Below are positions 8,591 through 17,221 of a stretch of DNA of 64,000 bases, one piece after another. Numbering within the stretch: position 1 is the stretch's first letter; each line of letters starts with the position of its first letter. The notes beneath the pieces were generated by a model. The model had not been told where the DNA came from. It worked only from the letters and a program-made list of their open reading frames with translations, and did no database searches. The position numbers were made by a program, and so were the translations under genes. Source of the DNA: Thermoanaerobacter sp. (lineage in GTDB: Bacteria; Bacillota; Thermoanaerobacteria; Thermoanaerobacterales; Thermoanaerobacteraceae); contig JADBKJ010000020.1 of NCBI GenBank assembly GCA_014896455.1, positions 310,001 to 374,000 of the forward strand, given 5' to 3'.

Positions 8591-9718
8591 TTATTCTATA
8601 TTGCTAATTCTTTTGCTTTGATGAACAATATCTATAATTCTAACCCCAAAATTCTCATCAATTACCACTACTTCCCCTTTAGCTATGTACTTTCCATTTG
8701 CCAAAATATCTACTGGCTCACCCGCCAATTTATCCAATTCAATAATAGAACCCTCACTTAATTCTAAAATATCTTTTATAAGTTTTTTAGTCTTGCCTAA
8801 TTCGACAGTAATAGTAAGAGGAACATCTAAAATTAGATCTAAATTTTCTTTATCTTTTTTCCCTTTAGAAGAAGAATTTTCGTCAAAGTTTTGAAAAACT
8901 ACAGGACTTACATTGACTTGCTGTTCTTTCTTGGTAACTTTCCCCCCTGGTGATATATTATCAGCTGTTTCGACAATCTTTTCATCATTTTCTATTATAA
9001 CATTAGAATTCTCTTCTTGGAAAGTCGCTTCTGATGGTTTTTCTTCATTTTTCGACAAAACACTTTGCACGAGTTCTTTAGCAAAATCAAGAGGCAAAAG
9101 CTGCATAATTTCACTATCGATTATTTCTCCTACTTCCATTTTAAAGGCAATTTTTACTACATCGCCTTCCGGAAATGAAATATCTGTTGGCAAAGAGGCA
9201 GTAAAATCGACAATAAAAGCTTTAGGCGGTGAAATATTTATAGTTTTATTGAGAAGGGTAGAAAGGGAAGTAGCAGCAGAACCTATCATTTGGTTCATGG
9301 CTTCTCCTATCGCACTTAAATGCAGATCAGTAATTTCTCCATTTTCTACTTTTCCTTCTCCTCCCATCATCAAATCTGTCATTTTAAGTACATCTTCTTT
9401 TTTTAAAATAAGAAGGTTATGACCTTTTAGTCCATTCGTGTACTCTACTTCAACACCGACGTAAGGAATATTAAATTCCTTTTTCAACTCTTCCCAAGAT
9501 AGTACTGAAACTTTTGGAGTAGTAATAGTAACTTTATTTCTCAATAAAGTATATAGAGTAGTGGCTGAAGTACCAAAACTTATATTTCCAATTTCACCTA
9601 ATATATCTTTTTCTTCTTCTGTTAACTCTTTTAAATTTGCAATTTGGTTTCCAGTAGATTCCTCTGTTAATCCCTTTAATAGTGCATTTATTTCTTCTTG
9701 TGATAAAAACTCATTCAC
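8591..9718 (-). CDS. fliY: Flagellar motor switch phosphatase FliY (CheC-FliN fusion)
   Basis: C-ring protein that also dephosphorylates CheY-P. The N-terminal peptide LSQEEINALLKGL is the CheY-binding segment. A CheC-like domain (about 35-205) has both active-site motifs, ExxN in EIGNISFG and in EAMNQMIGSA. A low-complexity linker follows (about 215-290), then a C-terminal FliN/SpoA domain (about 295-372). I chose GTG 9718 as start because AAAGGAG is eight bases before it, while the ATG at 9727 touches that site; this gives 375 residues. The gene overlaps fliM by eight bases. Confidence 0.94.
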   Translation of the reverse strand: MNEFLSQEEINALLKGLTEESTGNQIANLKELTEEEKDILGEIGNISFGTSATTLYTLLRNKVTITTPKVSVLSWEELKKEFNIPYVGVEVEYTNGLKGHNLLILKKEDVLKMTDLMMGGEGKVENGEITDLHLSAIGEAMNQMIGSAATSLSTLLNKTINISPPKAFIVDFTASLPTDISFPEGDVVKIAFKMEVGEIIDSEIMQLLPLDFAKELVQSVLSKNEEKPSEATFQEENSNVIIENDEKIVETADNISPGGKVTKKEQQVNVSPVVFQNFDENSSSKGKKDKENLDLILDVPLTITVELGKTKKLIKDILELSEGSIIELDKLAGEPVDILANGKYIAKGEVVVIDENFGVRIIDIVHQSKRISNIE

Positions 9719-10709
9719 TTTCTTCATCTCCTTTGTAAATAACTTCTGTTATTCTTACACTGTATTTGTTATTTTTGATACCAGGTATACCTCTGAATTT
9801 GACTTTTTTATCGATTATTATGTCTACGGGCTCTTTGAAATGTTTATCCAACATAATTATATCTCCTATTTCAAGCTCCAAAAATTCTTTTACAGTAATG
9901 GTTGTAGAACCAAGTTGAGCAGTAAGGGGTATATAAGTTTTGCTTATTTTACTCTTTATAAGTTCCGGATTTACCTTATCTTCTTTTTTCATGCTAGAAA
10001 ACCAAAATTTCGTCGTTAATTTGGGTACAATAGGTTCTAATGTCAAATGAGGCATACAAAAATTCATCATTCCTTCTGTTTCATTAATTTTTATAGATAA
10101 AGTGCACAAAGCTACAGTCTCATTAGGAGATATTATTTGAGCAAATTGCGAATTAGTTTCCACTCTTATTAAAGAGGGATTAATATCTAATATATTACTC
10201 CACGGTTCCTTGAAAAGTGGGAGTATTTGTTTTACAATTTTAGTCAAAAGGCTAATCTCGATCTCAGTGTAATCCCTATCCAAAAGCTCGCCTTTTCCCA
10301 TCCCTCCCAAAATTCTATCAAGTATTGCATAAGTAGTATTATTATTAAATTCCAAGAGAAAAGGACCTTCTAAAGGAGCTGCATCAATAATAGCAATGAA
10401 AACTGGATTGTTTAAAGAATTACTAAACTCATAATAAGTCAGCTGGTCAACAGAGACTACTGTAACATTTACTATTGCTCTCAAATATCCTGATAAAAAG
10501 GAAGTTAGAGACCTTGACAAATTTTCAAAAATCATTTGAAGAGTTCGCAGTTGTTCTTTTGAAAATTTATTAGGCCTTCTAAAATCATAATTTCTTATCT
10601 TTTTACTTTTAATTTCTTCTGCTTTTTCAATTTCTTGGACATCTAACCCACCAGAACTAAAAGCTTTTAATAGTTCATCTATCTCGCTCTGCGATAATAT
10701 TTCAGCCAA
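9711..10709 (-). CDS. fliM: Flagellar motor switch protein FliM
   Basis: C-ring switch protein of 332 residues. The N-terminal EIDELLKAF-type peptide (LSQSEIDELL) binds CheY-P. The middle domain (about 45-230) carries the GGxG motif as LGGMGKGELLDRDYTEIE, the FliG-contacting region. The C-terminal SpoA domain (about 250-325) pairs with FliN/FliY. The start is TTG at 10709 preceded by a strong GGAGG run. It sits between fliL and fliY. Confidence 0.96.
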   Translation of the reverse strand: MAEILSQSEIDELLKAFSSGGLDVQEIEKAEEIKSKKIRNYDFRRPNKFSKEQLRTLQMIFENLSRSLTSFLSGYLRAIVNVTVVSVDQLTYYEFSNSLNNPVFIAIIDAAPLEGPFLLEFNNNTTYAILDRILGGMGKGELLDRDYTEIEISLLTKIVKQILPLFKEPWSNILDINPSLIRVETNSQFAQIISPNETVALCTLSIKINETEGMMNFCMPHLTLEPIVPKLTTKFWFSSMKKEDKVNPELIKSKISKTYIPLTAQLGSTTITVKEFLELEIGDIIMLDKHFKEPVDIIIDKKVKFRGIPGIKNNKYSVRITEVIYKGDEESE

Positions 10710-10724
10710 ATGCCCCCCTCCTCC

Positions 10725-11132
10725 CTATTGAACAATAAATTCATCAAAATATACATTTACAATTTTTCCTTCACCTATTATTTTATTTATCTCATTTTTT
10801 ATATCGTTTTTTAATTTCTCCTGTCCTTCAGGCCCTTCCACATCTTGCTCTGTTTTTCCTCTTAAAATTTGGATTATCAAATCTCGAATCTGGGGATTCC
10901 TCTCTTCTAAGGTTTTTAAAATATTTTTATCTGCAACTTGCAACTCTATTGTTGCCTTGACAAATTTTCCGCCTCCCTTTAAATTAGTTATAAATTCTCC
11001 GCCAGGAGAGTAATTATAATAGGTGATTTCTTTAGGTTTGTTAGTAAAGGCAAAATTATTAAAATATACGAAAGCAATACCAAACGATAGAACTGCCGCA
11101 ACTACTGCTATAAGAATCGTCTTTGTATTCAT
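10725..11132 (-). CDS. fliL: Flagellar basal body-associated protein FliL
   Basis: A 135-residue single-pass membrane protein: one N-terminal helix (about 6-26) and an extracellular stomatin-like domain with the typical EITYYNYSPGGEFITNL and RDLIIQILRGKT segments. FliL surrounds the stator and supports torque generation. It overlaps the end of swrD by four bases. Start ATG follows GAGGTGTTAG. Confidence 0.92.
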   Translation of the reverse strand: MNTKTILIAVVAAVLSFGIAFVYFNNFAFTNKPKEITYYNYSPGGEFITNLKGGGKFVKATIELQVADKNILKTLEERNPQIRDLIIQILRGKTEQDVEGPEGQEKLKNDIKNEINKIIGEGKIVNVYFDEFIVQ

Positions 11133-11326
11133 TCTAACACCTCTTTATTGAAAATTTTTTGCTTATATTCTATGACTCTTTGTATTATTTCTTCTGGCGT
11201 TTCTTTTACAACTATTTTTTTACCAGTGGTAAGGCTTATAACCGTATCTGGTGTTCTCTCTATGAATTCAATTAATTCAGCGTTGACAATGAATTCTTCA
11301 TTATTAAGACGGGTAACATAAATCAT
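11129..11326 (-). CDS. swrD: FlbD/SwrD-family flagellar protein
   Basis: A 65-residue protein of the FlbD (SwrD) family: MIYVTRLN start, the NAELIEFIERTPDTVISL core and a VKETPEEIIQRVIEYK C-terminal helix. In Bacillus subtilis the orthologue sits between flgE and fliL and raises motor power. The position here is the same. It overlaps fliL by four bases. It is separated from flgE by a 48-base gap with a strong hairpin. Confidence 0.88.
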   Translation of the reverse strand: MIYVTRLNNEEFIVNAELIEFIERTPDTVISLTTGKKIVVKETPEEIIQRVIEYKQKIFNKEVLE

Positions 11327-11343
11327 AATTTTCCTCCATTACA

Positions 11344-11368
11344 TCTGCTGGGCACAAAGCCCAGCAGA
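11344..11368 (-). other. Perfect 10-bp intra-operon hairpin between flgE and swrD
   Basis: The arms TCTGCTGGGC and GCCCAGCAGA flank a 5-base loop in the 48-base gap after flgE. On the minus strand no T-run follows, so it is not a simple intrinsic terminator. A role as a 3' stability or processing hairpin that keeps hook-protein mRNA high relative to the downstream genes is an inference. Confidence 0.6.
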
Positions 11369-11374
11369 CTATAA

Positions 11375-12628
11375 TTATCTCTTCATATTAACAAGGTCTT
11401 GCAATATTTCATCAGAGACAGTTATAACTTTCGCATTAGCTTGAAAACCTCTTTGAGTTACAATTATATCTGCAAATTCATTAGACAAATCTACATTAGA
11501 CATCTCTAAGGTTCCAGGATTTATAGAACCCCTTGTACCTGTACCAGCTGATCCTATCATTGGTTCTCCTGAGTTTACTGTATTAATAAACATGGTATTT
11601 CCTATCTTCTCTAATCCCATGGGGTTTTGAAAATCTGCAATAGCAATTTGCCCAATTATTTGTCGGCGACCATTGGAATATATACCTGATACAACTCCAT
11701 ATTTGTCTATGTTAATGCTCTCCAAAGAACCCGCTTCATTTCCATTTTTACTAAGTTCCCTCAAATCGGTCTCACTTGAGAACATAGTAAGTTTTGAAAG
11801 GTCAAGTGAAACAGGACCAATAGTTGCGTTTGTCATATTACTATCCATATTAAAAGTCAGGGTACCAGTTGCAATTCTATTTCCACTTTGGTCAGGCGCA
11901 ATTTTCCCCTCAGAATCAAAAGTAAGAGTACCTGTACCATCGATAGATGAAATTGCTGGATCCGAAGAGGATACTTTCCAATCCCATGAATTTGCCCCTT
12001 TTCTAGTAAAAGTGATAGTTGCTACATGACTTCCTCCTTGAGAATCATATACAACGATATTATAGCTTATATCTGAATCTATTGCTGTTGAAGCATTTAG
12101 ATTTCCTCCTATTTCTAATTGTGTAGTCGCTACCGGGCCTATACTTGCCCAATTTTTAAGGCTTATTGGCACTAAATTTCCTGTATCAGTGTTTACTGTT
12201 TTTCCATCTGTTGACATCCAACCCAAAACTTTATATCCATCAGGCGTCACTAAATCCCCGTTAGAGTCAAAGCTAAAGTTTCCTGCCCTTGTGTACAAAT
12301 TTGCTCCTCCATTGGAGACAATGAAAAATCCATTTCCATCAATTGAAAGGTCTGTAGGATTATCTGTTCTTTGAGCACCGCCTCTTGTAAACAACGTGTC
12401 AATTGAAGCTATAGCTACTCCCAGACCAATCTGTTGAGGATTTGTTCCACCGCCATTTCCTTGAGGCGCAGAAGCACCTTTTATCGTCTGACTAAATATT
12501 TCTTTAAAAGTCATTCTGCTGGCTTTATATCCAACAGTGTTGACATTTGCTATGTTATTTCCTATTACATCCATCCTTGCTTGATGAGCTTTCAACCCTG
12601 AAACTGCAGAATACATTGACCTTAACAT
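11375..12628 (-). CDS. flgE: Flagellar hook protein FlgE
   Basis: Hook subunit of 417 residues. The N-terminus MLRSMYSAVSGLKAHQARMD with NNIANVNTVGYK and the C-terminus VDLSNEFADIIVTQRGFQA are the D0 coiled-coil segments of the rod/hook family. The central region (about 140-290) is the D1/D2 insert expected for a hook protein rather than FlgF or FlgG. It follows flgD and the small flagellar operon protein, as in Bacillus. The start ATG is preceded by GGGAGGAG and by a GC-rich structured leader. Confidence 0.93.
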   Translation of the reverse strand: MLRSMYSAVSGLKAHQARMDVIGNNIANVNTVGYKASRMTFKEIFSQTIKGASAPQGNGGGTNPQQIGLGVAIASIDTLFTRGGAQRTDNPTDLSIDGNGFFIVSNGGANLYTRAGNFSFDSNGDLVTPDGYKVLGWMSTDGKTVNTDTGNLVPISLKNWASIGPVATTQLEIGGNLNASTAIDSDISYNIVVYDSQGGSHVATITFTRKGANSWDWKVSSSDPAISSIDGTGTLTFDSEGKIAPDQSGNRIATGTLTFNMDSNMTNATIGPVSLDLSKLTMFSSETDLRELSKNGNEAGSLESINIDKYGVVSGIYSNGRRQIIGQIAIADFQNPMGLEKIGNTMFINTVNSGEPMIGSAGTGTRGSINPGTLEMSNVDLSNEFADIIVTQRGFQANAKVITVSDEILQDLVNMKR

Positions 12629-12648
12629 TTTTTCTCCTCCCTTTATTT

Positions 12649-12707
12649 CCGGTGCTGCTCGCTTTCTCTGTCATTCAAAAGCGATAAGCCCCCTTGTTAA
12701 GGTCCGG
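12649..12707 (-). promoter_or_regulatory. Candidate structured leader RNA before flgE
   Basis: On the minus strand, this 59-base GC-rich stretch between the stop of the previous gene and the flgE ribosome site can fold as a compact three-way junction. CCGG (12704-12707) pairs with CCGG (12649-12652). Inside are a CCTT/AAGG hairpin and a longer TCGCTTT/AAAGCGA hairpin extended by GCT/AGC. No gene fits here, and no riboswitch consensus I know matches. A control or processing role for the hook protein message is inferred from position only. Confidence 0.4.
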
Positions 12708-12708
12708 C

Positions 12709-13077
12709 TTAAATTATTACAGCACCGTCTATATTTGTAAAAACACTATCTTTTAACATTTCTCCATCCATTGCCGTTATAACCGTCTTAGACTTTAAAT
12801 TTACTACAAAGGCTTTGTTATCTATTATGATTAGAGAATCCTTTATTCCTTTTTGGTTAGCTTTGTTTACTGCCTCCAAAAGCTTTTGATATTCTTTCTG
12901 CGTAATTTTAACATTTCTCATTTCCATCCTCATAAGTGAATGCTTTGAAAATTTTAGTTCATCAATTTTTTCATTTAAAACTTCTTTGAAGGCTGTAGAA
13001 GTCCCATTGTTAGCTGCTACTCTCTGGGCTAAGTAATTGACATTTAGGTTTTGAGGGATTTTCACTATCTCAGACAT
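12709..13077 (-). CDS. Small flagellar operon protein (TIGR02530-type)
   Basis: A 122-residue soluble protein of the family found only between flgD and flgE in Firmicute flagellar operons. Residues 32-75 (KHSLMRMEMRNVKITQKEYQKLLEAV region) and 85-105 (IIDNKAFVVNLKSKTVIT) are the conserved parts. Its biochemical role is not established; a function in hook assembly is inferred from context. Start ATG follows GAGGTGAT, and it lies nine bases after flgD. Confidence 0.8.
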   Translation of the reverse strand: MSEIVKIPQNLNVNYLAQRVAANNGTSTAFKEVLNEKIDELKFSKHSLMRMEMRNVKITQKEYQKLLEAVNKANQKGIKDSLIIIDNKAFVVNLKSKTVITAMDGEMLKDSVFTNIDGAVII

Positions 13078-13086
13078 TTTATCACC

Positions 13087-13482
13087 TCATTCTGAAACAG
13101 CTGTCACAGCATCTACTGGCACATCTATGCCGTTCACTTGTAAAAAGTATTCTCCATTTTGCTTATAAACAACATCTACTTTTCCTGTCACACTTTGAGA
13201 GTTCCCATTATTGTCAGTAATGGTAGCATATATATTTTTGCCTATCAAATTTATAGCTCTTACCGCATTAAAGCTGCTATTCATGTTTTGCATTTGTTCT
13301 AACGTTGAAAACTGTGCCAATTGTGCAATAAATTCTCTATCATCCATTGGCTTTAAAGGATCTTGATTTTTTAGCTGGGTGACTAAAAGTTTTAAAAAAT
13401 CATCCTTTCCCAATTGGTCTTTTGATGTTGTTACTCTGTTAGTGTAAACAGTTGTAATATTGTAATTAGTATTTATATCCAC
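13087..13482 (-). CDS. flgD: Flagellar hook capping/scaffold protein FlgD
   Basis: Hook cap needed for hook subunit polymerisation. The conserved N-terminal region LGKDDFLKLLVTQLKNQDPLKPMDDREFIAQLAQFSTLEQM spans about 25-65. At 131 residues it is a short form without the long C-terminal Ig-like domains of the enteric protein; only one short beta-rich tail (85-131) follows. Start GTG at 13482 after AGGAGGGG. It stands between fliK and the small flagellar operon protein. Confidence 0.92.
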   Translation of the reverse strand: MDINTNYNITTVYTNRVTTSKDQLGKDDFLKLLVTQLKNQDPLKPMDDREFIAQLAQFSTLEQMQNMNSSFNAVRAINLIGKNIYATITDNNGNSQSVTGKVDVVYKQNGEYFLQVNGIDVPVDAVTAVSE

Positions 13483-13497
13483 AATATCCCCTCCTTT

Positions 13498-14853
13498 CTA
13501 TGCTTTTACGTCAATATGGTCTTGTGAAATTTGATAATTTTGTGGTGGCAGATCTATCTCTTCTGTTTGTGGAAGTTCATAAACTAAGTAATTGACATAT
13601 CCTTTTTGCATATTTTGCTGCTTTGATGCATCACTAAAACCTTGCTGGCCACTGTATTGAGAAGTAAATTGCATATTTTTGTCTACTGTCACATTAAAAC
13701 TATCTATTTTAATTCCTTTTAAATCTAACTGACTATTTAAAATTGCTAAATTAGATTCAATCTGATGTTTTAACTTCTCACTGTCTGTTATTATGGTAGC
13801 GATGATGTTACCATCTATAGATTTAAGGTTAATTTGAAGTTTCCCTAAAAATTCTGGTTTTAATTGTATACTAATAGTCGAAGAAACTTCATTTTTTGAA
13901 AGAATTACGTTGTTTATTATTTGGTCAAAAATTTGAATTTCAGGTTTTTGATGGAATTTAGAGTTTTGTTGTATTAATTGATTATCAAAGATTTTTGTGT
14001 CGTGTTTTAAAAATGCAAAGTCATTTTGTTGAAACGACTGATTTTGCTCAACATCACCGTCTCTCTTAATTACAAGGAATTCGCTATTTGAATTTGGTGG
14101 TAAATTTTTTGATTTTGTACTGTTATCCTTACTGACTGTACTCAAAAGACGCTGTGAATTTAATTGAGTCAAATTCTCATCTTCTTCTTTGACTTGTGTC
14201 AAGTTATTTTTTCCTTCTTTAGCATTAGAGGATTGTAAACGAGAAACGTACATATCTAATTCTTGTACTTTCGCAATTTCCCCATCAGGATTTTTATTTT
14301 TATATAGACTTAAAATTTCTTCAAAATTGCCGGTTTTAATAGCGTTAGCTATTGTATCTGATTCCAATTTGATGCCAAAGTTTTTCTCTAAAAGTTGGCT
14401 AATTTTTTGAGAGATTTTGTCAATATCCAAATTTTTGCCTTGAAAAAAATTCTGCAGCAGTTGTCCCACTTCTTTTTGAAAAACTCTAACCAATTCCTGA
14501 GAGCCAACTGACTGTTGTTCGCCCTCCATCATTTGTCCTGTTACGTTTAAAGTATTTATTAAGTATTGCAGCCAATTAAAAACATCTTTAATCAGCGTAT
14601 CTTCTATATCAGCAAATTTTGCGCCTTGACCTTCTTCGATGTTTTTATCTTTCTCGATTTTGGAGGACAGAGTTTCACCATTTTCTTTAACAGCTAACTG
14701 CAATTGTTGATTTAACACTTTTGAAAATTTATGAGGACTATCTCCTTTGGTAACTAAGTTTTTTTGTGAATTTGTAGTTGCTTTGATTCCATCAGGTTTT
14801 ACATTCACTACTGCAAATGGAAACAATTCAGTATCAAGTAGTATTCCACTCAA
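13498..14853 (-). CDS. fliK: Flagellar hook-length control protein FliK
   Basis: Secreted ruler of 451 residues that measures hook length and triggers the FlhB specificity switch. Most of the protein (about 20-310) is low-complexity, Gln/Asn/Lys-rich and poorly conserved. The C-terminal FliK domain (about 315-410) is recognisable by ISIQLKPEFLGKLQINLK and the following IESNLAILNSQLDLKGIK. The start is TTG at 14853 behind AGGAGGTGAG. Position between motE and flgD supports the call. Confidence 0.88.
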   Translation of the reverse strand: MSGILLDTELFPFAVVNVKPDGIKATTNSQKNLVTKGDSPHKFSKVLNQQLQLAVKENGETLSSKIEKDKNIEEGQGAKFADIEDTLIKDVFNWLQYLINTLNVTGQMMEGEQQSVGSQELVRVFQKEVGQLLQNFFQGKNLDIDKISQKISQLLEKNFGIKLESDTIANAIKTGNFEEILSLYKNKNPDGEIAKVQELDMYVSRLQSSNAKEGKNNLTQVKEEDENLTQLNSQRLLSTVSKDNSTKSKNLPPNSNSEFLVIKRDGDVEQNQSFQQNDFAFLKHDTKIFDNQLIQQNSKFHQKPEIQIFDQIINNVILSKNEVSSTISIQLKPEFLGKLQINLKSIDGNIIATIITDSEKLKHQIESNLAILNSQLDLKGIKIDSFNVTVDKNMQFTSQYSGQQGFSDASKQQNMQKGYVNYLVYELPQTEEIDLPPQNYQISQDHIDVKA

Positions 14854-14870
14854 TCCCTCTCACCTCCTTT

Positions 14871-15449
14871 CTAAGGAATCATTGTAGCATTTTTTAAAAG
14901 AATATTAGTTATTTTAGCTGCTTTATCTGCTTTTAATGACTCTAATATTTTTGATGCACTGTCTTTATTCATGTAACTTAATATTTTTATTACATCTTCA
15001 TCTGACATGTTGTTAAGAATTTGAGCTGCATTTTGAGGGTCCATGTTTTGATAATAAGTAGCTATATCTTTTAAACTAGCTTGCTTATTTTCTAACTGTT
15101 GTTTTAAAGTACTACTTTCATTCTGTATTTTCTCTAATTCTGCTTTTAAAGCATTAATCTGGTCATCTTTTTCTTTTAACTTAGCCTCATAGTCAGCAAT
15201 TTGTTGTTCCTTTGCTTTTAATTCATTAGTAAGTTTTGCTATTTCTGCATTTTTGTCCTGGACTGATGGCTGAGAAATCAAGCCTTTTAAAATCGGAACT
15301 TTTGATAACTGTTTTGTTAGATAGGTTTGACTTCCCCCTATATTAAAGTAAATTATCGCAGCCGCGCCCCCTATAATCACCAGCAAAAGTATTAAAAATA
15401 TTAGCCTCGTTTTTGGCCGCTTTTTCACTTGTGTTTCTTCATTTTGCAT
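14871..15449 (-). CDS. MotE/YlxF-like flagellar protein with MgtE-N-type domain
   Basis: A 192-residue protein with one N-terminal membrane helix (about 17-39), an alpha-helical coiled coil (about 66-128) and a C-terminal MgtE-N/FliG-like helical domain (QNAAQILNNMSDEDVIKILSYM). This architecture matches the COG3334 MotE/YlxF family, which sits between fliJ and fliK in Bacillus and is thought to support the stator or export apparatus. The exact role in this organism is inference. Start ATG follows AGGAGGATAAC. Confidence 0.8.
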   Translation of the reverse strand: MQNEETQVKKRPKTRLIFLILLLVIIGGAAAIIYFNIGGSQTYLTKQLSKVPILKGLISQPSVQDKNAEIAKLTNELKAKEQQIADYEAKLKEKDDQINALKAELEKIQNESSTLKQQLENKQASLKDIATYYQNMDPQNAAQILNNMSDEDVIKILSYMNKDSASKILESLKADKAAKITNILLKNATMIP

Positions 15450-15461
15450 ATGGTTATCCTC

Positions 15462-15905
15462 CTAATAGGATTTAGCTACTCTAAAACTTATCTGCTCATC
15501 TATCACCTTATTTTGCTCTAAGTTCAATAGATATTGATATTCAGTGAATTGCTTTTCTCTTAAATTTTCCAATGCCTTTTTTTCTTTAGAAATCTTTAAA
15601 AGATTTTCTCGTACTAAGTCAGCATCTTTTTCCAATTTTTTTATAAGATTTCTCTTGTCTTCAATCATCTGTTGTATTTTTCTTACATAAGCATCAGACT
15701 CGGCTATTTTAAGAGCTGTAGTCCCTTTACTTATTTCATCTTTTCTCTCTTCTAAAACCTCATTGAGATGCTTAGTCAGATTATGTAATTTTTCCTTTTG
15801 TAAATTTATTTCTGCGATAATTTTAGACAATCTCTCTTTTTCTATCTTCTCTGACTGTTCTTTCAAATTTAATACCGGCTGCAAATTAAATTCAAATTTT
15901 TTCAT
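15462..15905 (-). CDS. fliJ: Flagellar export protein FliJ
   Basis: Coiled-coil export component of 147 residues, almost wholly helical with many Lys/Glu heptads, starting KKFEFNLQPVLNLKEQSEK, the usual FliJ N-terminus. FliJ fits in the centre of the FliI hexamer and links it to FlhA. I use the ATG at 15905, which has AAAAGGTG upstream, instead of the GTG at 15914 which lies on that site. It begins six bases after the end of fliI. Confidence 0.88.
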   Translation of the reverse strand: MKKFEFNLQPVLNLKEQSEKIEKERLSKIIAEINLQKEKLHNLTKHLNEVLEERKDEISKGTTALKIAESDAYVRKIQQMIEDKRNLIKKLEKDADLVRENLLKISKEKKALENLREKQFTEYQYLLNLEQNKVIDEQISFRVAKSY

Positions 15906-15910
15906 GTCTA

Positions 15911-17221
15911 TCACCTTTTAATAGATTCGTATAAAAGTTGTTTCGTAGTTTCAAAGTCATAAGATTCGTCTATTCTCTGTCTTAAGAAACTATTCATTTT
16001 TTCATTTAGCTCAATAGCTTCATCAATTTTAAGATTACTGCCAAAATTATATGCTCCTATATTTATTAAATCCTCCGCTTCTGTGTAAGTCGCCAGAATA
16101 TCTTTAAACCTCGCTATTAGTTCTTTATGTTCTTCTGTAATTATGTCATTTATCACCCTGCTAACACTTGCTAATACATCAATAGCAGGATAATGGTTTT
16201 TATTAGCCAGTTTCCTTGACAAAACTATGTGCCCATCGAGTATACCCCTTACTGCGTCAGCAATTGGCTCATTCAAATCATCTCCATCTACCAGCACAGT
16301 GTAAAGAGCTGTAATAGAGCCTTTTTTAGAACATCCAGATCGCTCTAAAAGCTTAGGTAAAACTGAAAAGACAGAAGGAGTATAACCTCGTGAAACAGGA
16401 GCTTCCCCTATAGAAAGCCCTACTTCTCTTTGAGCCATGGCAAAACGAGTTACTGAATCCATCATCAAAAGAACATCTAACCCCTGGTCTCTAAAATATT
16501 CAGCTATAGCAGTTGCAGTCATAGCGCCTTTTACTCTTATAAGAGCTGGAGTATCAGAAGTAGCTACTACAACTACAGATTTTTTTAAACCTTCTTCCCC
16601 TAAATCTTTTTCTAAAAATTCATTTACCTCTCTCCCTCTTTCTCCTATAAGAGCTATTACATTTAAATCAGCTTTAGCATTTCTTGCCATCATACCTAAT
16701 AACGTACTTTTTCCTACACCACTTCCTGCAAAAATACCAATTCTCTGTCCTTTGCCACAAGTAAGCAGTCCATCTATCGCTTTTATACCAAGAGGAATGA
16801 CTTCTCTAATTCGCTTCCTTTCTAAAGGATCAGGCGGTACATTATTAATAGGAATAGATTTTTCAAATTTTATCGGTCCTTTTCCATCTATAGGATTGCC
16901 CAAACCGTCTAATACCCTTCCTAGAAGTTCATTTCCTACGTTAATTCTAAGTGTTTGACCTGTAGCTACCACTTTGCTACCTGCTCCTATTCCCTCCATA
17001 TTCCCTAAAGGCATGAGATACACTTTTTCTTCTTTAAAACCTACAACTTCTGCCAAAATTGTATTTCCGTTAATAGTCTTGATATTACATATTTCTCCTA
17101 TGTTAGAAAGAGGCCCTGTACTTTCAATTGTTAATCCTATTACTTGAGAAACCTTGCCATAATATTGAATTAACCTTTTTTCTTGAAGAACTTTTTTATA
17201 TTTTTCTAACATATTACTCAT
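15911..17221 (-). CDS. fliI: Flagellum-specific ATP synthase FliI
   Basis: Export ATPase of 436 residues, homologous to F1 beta. Walker A GIFAGSGVGKST is at about 163-174, Walker B is in VLLMMDSVTRFA at about 246-257, and GERGREVNEF is conserved. FliI energises and delivers export cargo to FlhA and FlhB. It overlaps the end of fliH by eight bases. Length and motifs are complete. Confidence 0.97.
   Translation of the reverse strand: MSNMLEKYKKVLQEKRLIQYYGKVSQVIGLTIESTGPLSNIGEICNIKTINGNTILAEVVGFKEEKVYLMPLGNMEGIGAGSKVVATGQTLRINVGNELLGRVLDGLGNPIDGKGPIKFEKSIPINNVPPDPLERKRIREVIPLGIKAIDGLLTCGKGQRIGIFAGSGVGKSTLLGMMARNAKADLNVIALIGERGREVNEFLEKDLGEEGLKKSVVVVATSDTPALIRVKGAMTATAIAEYFRDQGLDVLLMMDSVTRFAMAQREVGLSIGEAPVSRGYTPSVFSVLPKLLERSGCSKKGSITALYTVLVDGDDLNEPIADAVRGILDGHIVLSRKLANKNHYPAIDVLASVSRVINDIITEEHKELIARFKDILATYTEAEDLINIGAYNFGSNLKIDEAIELNEKMNSFLRQRIDESYDFETTKQLLYESIKR

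Noticed and set aside
12649-12707. c-di-GMP riboswitch before flgE
   Set aside because: None of the conserved class I or II core positions are present and the segment is too short.
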